Positions 6,670 to 9,097 of a stretch of DNA of 9,097 bases are shown here, piece after piece. Made by a program: the position numbers and the translations under genes. Origin of the DNA: an uncultured Clostridium sp. (GTDB lineage: Bacteria; Bacillota_A; Clostridia; TANB77; CAG-508); contig CAJKKA010000060.1 in assembly GCA_905200315.1 (NCBI GenBank), positions 1 to 9,097 of the forward strand. Reading direction: 5' to 3'. The notes beneath the pieces are model-generated. The model searched no databases. It was not told the DNA's origin and saw only the letters and a program-made list of their open reading frames with translations. Positions within the stretch are counted from its first letter, which is position 1, and each line of letters starts with the position of its first letter.

Positions 6670-9097
6670 TTAGATTTCATTTGTTATAACTTTGCTTTCT
6701 TTGAATATTTCTTTTGTTTCTTTTTCTTTATTTAATTTCTTTTGTGCTTCTACAATTATTATTGGAGATATTGATATTGCTACTGTTATTAACCATTGCA
6801 TACCATTTAACATTGTTAATTTAAAGATATTTGCTACACTTGGTATAAACAATACTCCTATTTGTAATAATGTTCCGAGCACAAATGCTCCTATTAGATA
6901 TTTATTTTCAAATAAACCTACTTTAAATATTGAATCTTTGCTTTTTATATTAAAACTATGCACTAATTCTAATATTCCTAGTGATACAAAAGCCATTGTT
7001 CTTCCTACTACAATTCCACCTAATTTATTTCCTATGCTAAATGCTAATAGTGTTAATATTCCTATCATTACACCTTCTGAAAATATCTCTCCCCATAATC
7101 CATCTGAGAATAGTCCTTTTTTTGCATCTTTTGGAAATCTATTCATTATATCTTTTTCTGGTTTTTCTAAGCCTAATGCTATTGCTGGAAGTGAGTCTGT
7201 TACTAAGTTAATCCATAATAATTGTATTGCAAGCAATGGAGATTTCATTCCTAGAATTAATCCTACAAATATTGTTACTATTTCCCCTATGTTTGTTGCA
7301 ATTAAAAAGTGTATTGCCTTTCGTATATTGTCGTATATATTTCTTCCTTGTTTTACTGCCTCTACTATTGTTACAAAATTATCATCTGCAAGTATCATGT
7401 CTGCTGCATTTTTTGCCACATCTGTACCATTTTTTCCCATTGCAATTCCTATATCTGCATTCTTTAGGGCAGGACTATCATTTACCCCATCTCCTGTCAT
7501 TGCTACAACTGCCCCTGTACTTTGATATGCCTTTACAATTCTAACTTTGTGTTCTGGAGAAACTCTTGCAAATACTGAATATTTCATAATATTACGTTTT
7601 AAATTATCATCACTTATTTTGTCTAATTCCTTACCTGTAATACTTAAATCGCTTTTACTTAAAATTCCTAAATCTCTTGCTATAGCTTTTGCAGTATCTA
7701 TATGGTCTCCTGTTATCATAACTGTTTTTATTCCTGCTCTTTTACAGGTTCTAATTGCTTCTTTTACTCCTTCTCTTGGTGGATCTATCATTCCAACTAA
7801 ACCTACAAAATTTAAGTCTATTTCTAATTCTTCGCTTGTTATTTTACTTGGCATTACATTTATGTCTTTATATGCAACTGCAATTACTCTAAGCGCTTTT
7901 TCAGCCATTTTTCTGTTATTATCTAATATTTTATTGGTTATAAAACTATTTAAAATATTTAGTTCTTCGCCATTTAAGTAATTTATGCATTTATTTAAAA
8001 GTACATCTGGTGCTCCTTTGGTAATAACTCTATATTTTCCGTTTTTTAATTTATGTATTGTAGACATCATTTTTCTTGTTGAATCAAAGGGTAATTCATT
8101 TACCTTAGGTTCTATTCCATTTATATCGTTTTTGTTAATTTCTAAACTTAGTGCAGCATTAACTATTGCAACTTCTGTTGGTTCACCTACTGCCTGTAAT
8201 TTATTTTCTTCCATTTCAATATTCGCTGTTGTACACATTGATGCAAGTTTTAATATAATTTCAGATTTTTCCCTGTTTGTATCTATTTTTAATGTATTTT
8301 CGAAATCTGAAATTTCTATAACCTTCATTTTATTTTGTGTTAATGTTCCTGTTTTATCTGAACATATAACTCCACTGCTTCCAAGTGTTTCAACAGCTGG
8401 CAACTTTCTTATTATGGCATTTTTTCTTGCCATTTTTGTAACTCCAATAGATAACATTATTGTTACTATTGCTGGCAAGCCTTCTGGAATTGCTGCAACT
8501 GCAAGTCCTACAGATGTCATAAACATTTCTAATGGAGATATTTTTTTAAATAACCCTATTACAAATATAAAAACACATATTACTAAACAAGCTATCCCTA
8601 AGGTTTTTCCTACCCCCGCTAGCTTTTTTTGTATTGGTGTTTCTGGTGCTTTATCTTCAATTATCATTTTTGCAATTTTTCCAACTTTTGTATTCATTCC
8701 AATGTCTGTTACAACACCTTCTGCATTACCTGAAGTTACTATACATGAAGAAAATGCCATATTAACCATATCTCCTAAGTTGCATTCATTTTTTAGAACT
8801 ACATTTGCATCCTTGGTTGCAGGTACATTTTCTCCTGTTAAGCTGGCTTCTTCTATTTTTAAATTAAAACTTTTTATAAGTCTACAATCTGCTGGTACAA
8901 AATTACCAGATTCTAAAATTATTATATCTCCTGGTACAAGTTCTATTGCATCTATTTCTTGTATTTTTCCACTTCTTCTTACTTTTGCTGTTGGAGCTGT
9001 CATTTTTTGCAAAGCTTCAATTGATTTTTCTGCTTTTGCCTCTTGTATTACTCCCATTAAACTATTAAATATTACAATTGCTATAATAATTATTGAG
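6670..9097 (-). CDS. P2A-type calcium-transporting ATPase (partial, N-terminus beyond right edge)
   Basis: This encodes a P-type ATPase that exports Ca2+ from the cytoplasm at the cost of ATP. The visible 808 residues lack only roughly the first 80-100 (N-terminus, M1 and part of M2). The frame stays open to the edge past ATG 9057, reading SIIIIAIVIFNSL, the end of M2, so 9057 is not the real start. In order: the actuator loop SLTGENVPATK (TGE), M4 with PEGLPA (codons 8487-8470), phosphorylation motif DKTGT (Asp codon 8358-8356), nucleotide-domain KGAPD, hinge GDGVNDSPALK (GDGVND at 7494-7477) and six C-terminal membrane segments. The ion-site residues expected of SERCA-type pumps look present: Glu in PEGL, Asn and Glu in M5 (TNIGEIV), Asn, Thr and Asp in M6 (INLVTDSLP), and a Glu in M8 (LGILELVHS). 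Ca2+ is the likely ion, with Mn2+ not excluded. No regulatory gene is adjacent in view. Confidence 0.93.
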   Translation of the reverse strand, partial: SIIIIAIVIFNSLMGVIQEAKAEKSIEALQKMTAPTAKVRRSGKIQEIDAIELVPGDIIILESGNFVPADCRLIKSFNLKIEEASLTGENVPATKDANVVLKNECNLGDMVNMAFSSCIVTSGNAEGVVTDIGMNTKVGKIAKMIIEDKAPETPIQKKLAGVGKTLGIACLVICVFIFVIGLFKKISPLEMFMTSVGLAVAAIPEGLPAIVTIMLSIGVTKMARKNAIIRKLPAVETLGSSGVICSDKTGTLTQNKMKVIEISDFENTLKIDTNREKSEIILKLASMCTTANIEMEENKLQAVGEPTEVAIVNAALSLEINKNDINGIEPKVNELPFDSTRKMMSTIHKLKNGKYRVITKGAPDVLLNKCINYLNGEELNILNSFITNKILDNNRKMAEKALRVIAVAYKDINVMPSKITSEELEIDLNFVGLVGMIDPPREGVKEAIRTCKRAGIKTVMITGDHIDTAKAIARDLGILSKSDLSITGKELDKISDDNLKRNIMKYSVFARVSPEHKVRIVKAYQSTGAVVAMTGDGVNDSPALKNADIGIAMGKNGTDVAKNAADMILADDNFVTIVEAVKQGRNIYDNIRKAIHFLIATNIGEIVTIFVGLILGMKSPLLAIQLLWINLVTDSLPAIALGLEKPEKDIMNRFPKDAKKGLFSDGLWGEIFSEGVMIGILTLLAFSIGNKLGGIVVGRTMAFVSLGILELVHSFNIKSKDSIFKVGLFENKYLIGAFVLGTLLQIGVLFIPSVANIFKLTMLNGMQWLITVAISISPIIIVEAQKKLNKEKETKEIFKESKVITNEI

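Noticed and set aside
6692..7525. Long plus-strand open frame opposite the calcium ATPase
   Set aside because: It lies wholly antisense to a gene with all P-type ATPase motifs. Its Ile/Ser/Pro-rich translation is typical of the reverse strand of an AT-rich membrane-protein gene.
9055..9057. ATG 9057 as the start of the calcium ATPase
   Set aside because: The frame continues upstream to the window edge with a hydrophobic M2-like sequence, so the gene is truncated by the edge rather than starting here.

Overview
The window comes from a strongly AT-rich, low-GC genome with A/T-ending codons. Its gene content is typical of Bacillota, most likely an anaerobic Clostridia-type bacterium: an FtsK/SpoIIIE translocase, a PASTA-carrying class B penicillin-binding protein of the FtsI/SpoVD type, a P2-type calcium ATPase, and a prepilin-like surface protein with GLUG-like repeats. 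TGG is used for Trp and no in-frame TGA occurs in the genes read here, so the standard bacterial code fits. There are no rRNA or tRNA genes, CRISPR arrays or transposase genes.

Layout, left to right. (1) Positions 1-1563, minus strand: the N-terminal 521 residues of an FtsK/SpoIIIE DNA translocase, cut by the left edge. (2) 1564-1690: a palindromic dispersed repeat and a minus-strand intrinsic terminator. (3) 1691-2684, minus strand: a two-gene operon of rsmD (16S rRNA methyltransferase) followed 4 bp later by a small coiled-coil protein. (4) 2685-2859: a divergent promoter region with an AT-only perfect 18-bp inverted repeat just upstream of the next gene. (5) 2860-5172, plus strand: a complete class B PBP with two C-terminal PASTA domains. 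(6) 5176-5211: a perfect palindrome acting as a bidirectional terminator between convergent genes. (7) 5216-6441, minus strand: a prepilin-like, GLUG/beta-helix-type surface protein gene whose 5' end contains sixteen CA dinucleotides and, further in, a palindromic repeat read in frame. (8) 6442-6669: its 5' region with a plausible promoter and two more copies of the palindromic repeat. (9) 6670-9097, minus strand: a P2A-type Ca2+-ATPase lacking its N-terminus because of the right edge.

The genes are a mixture of chromosome segregation (FtsK), ribosome maturation (RsmD), wall synthesis (PBP), cation transport (ATPase) and surface display. Apart from rsmD and its partner they appear to be independent transcription units.

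The most interesting signal is the (CA)16 tract. A strong Shine-Dalgarno and ATG lie upstream of it (ATG at 6441), but with 16 units this frame stops right after the tract. With 15 or 18 units the same ATG would read straight into the surface-protein frame. This is the classic architecture of a slipped-strand, phase-variable surface protein, here captured in what looks like the OFF or reduced state. The second signal is a family of four GTAGG/CCTACA-ended palindromic repeats. Three of the four lie at or inside this same gene, one of them contributing 11 in-frame codons.
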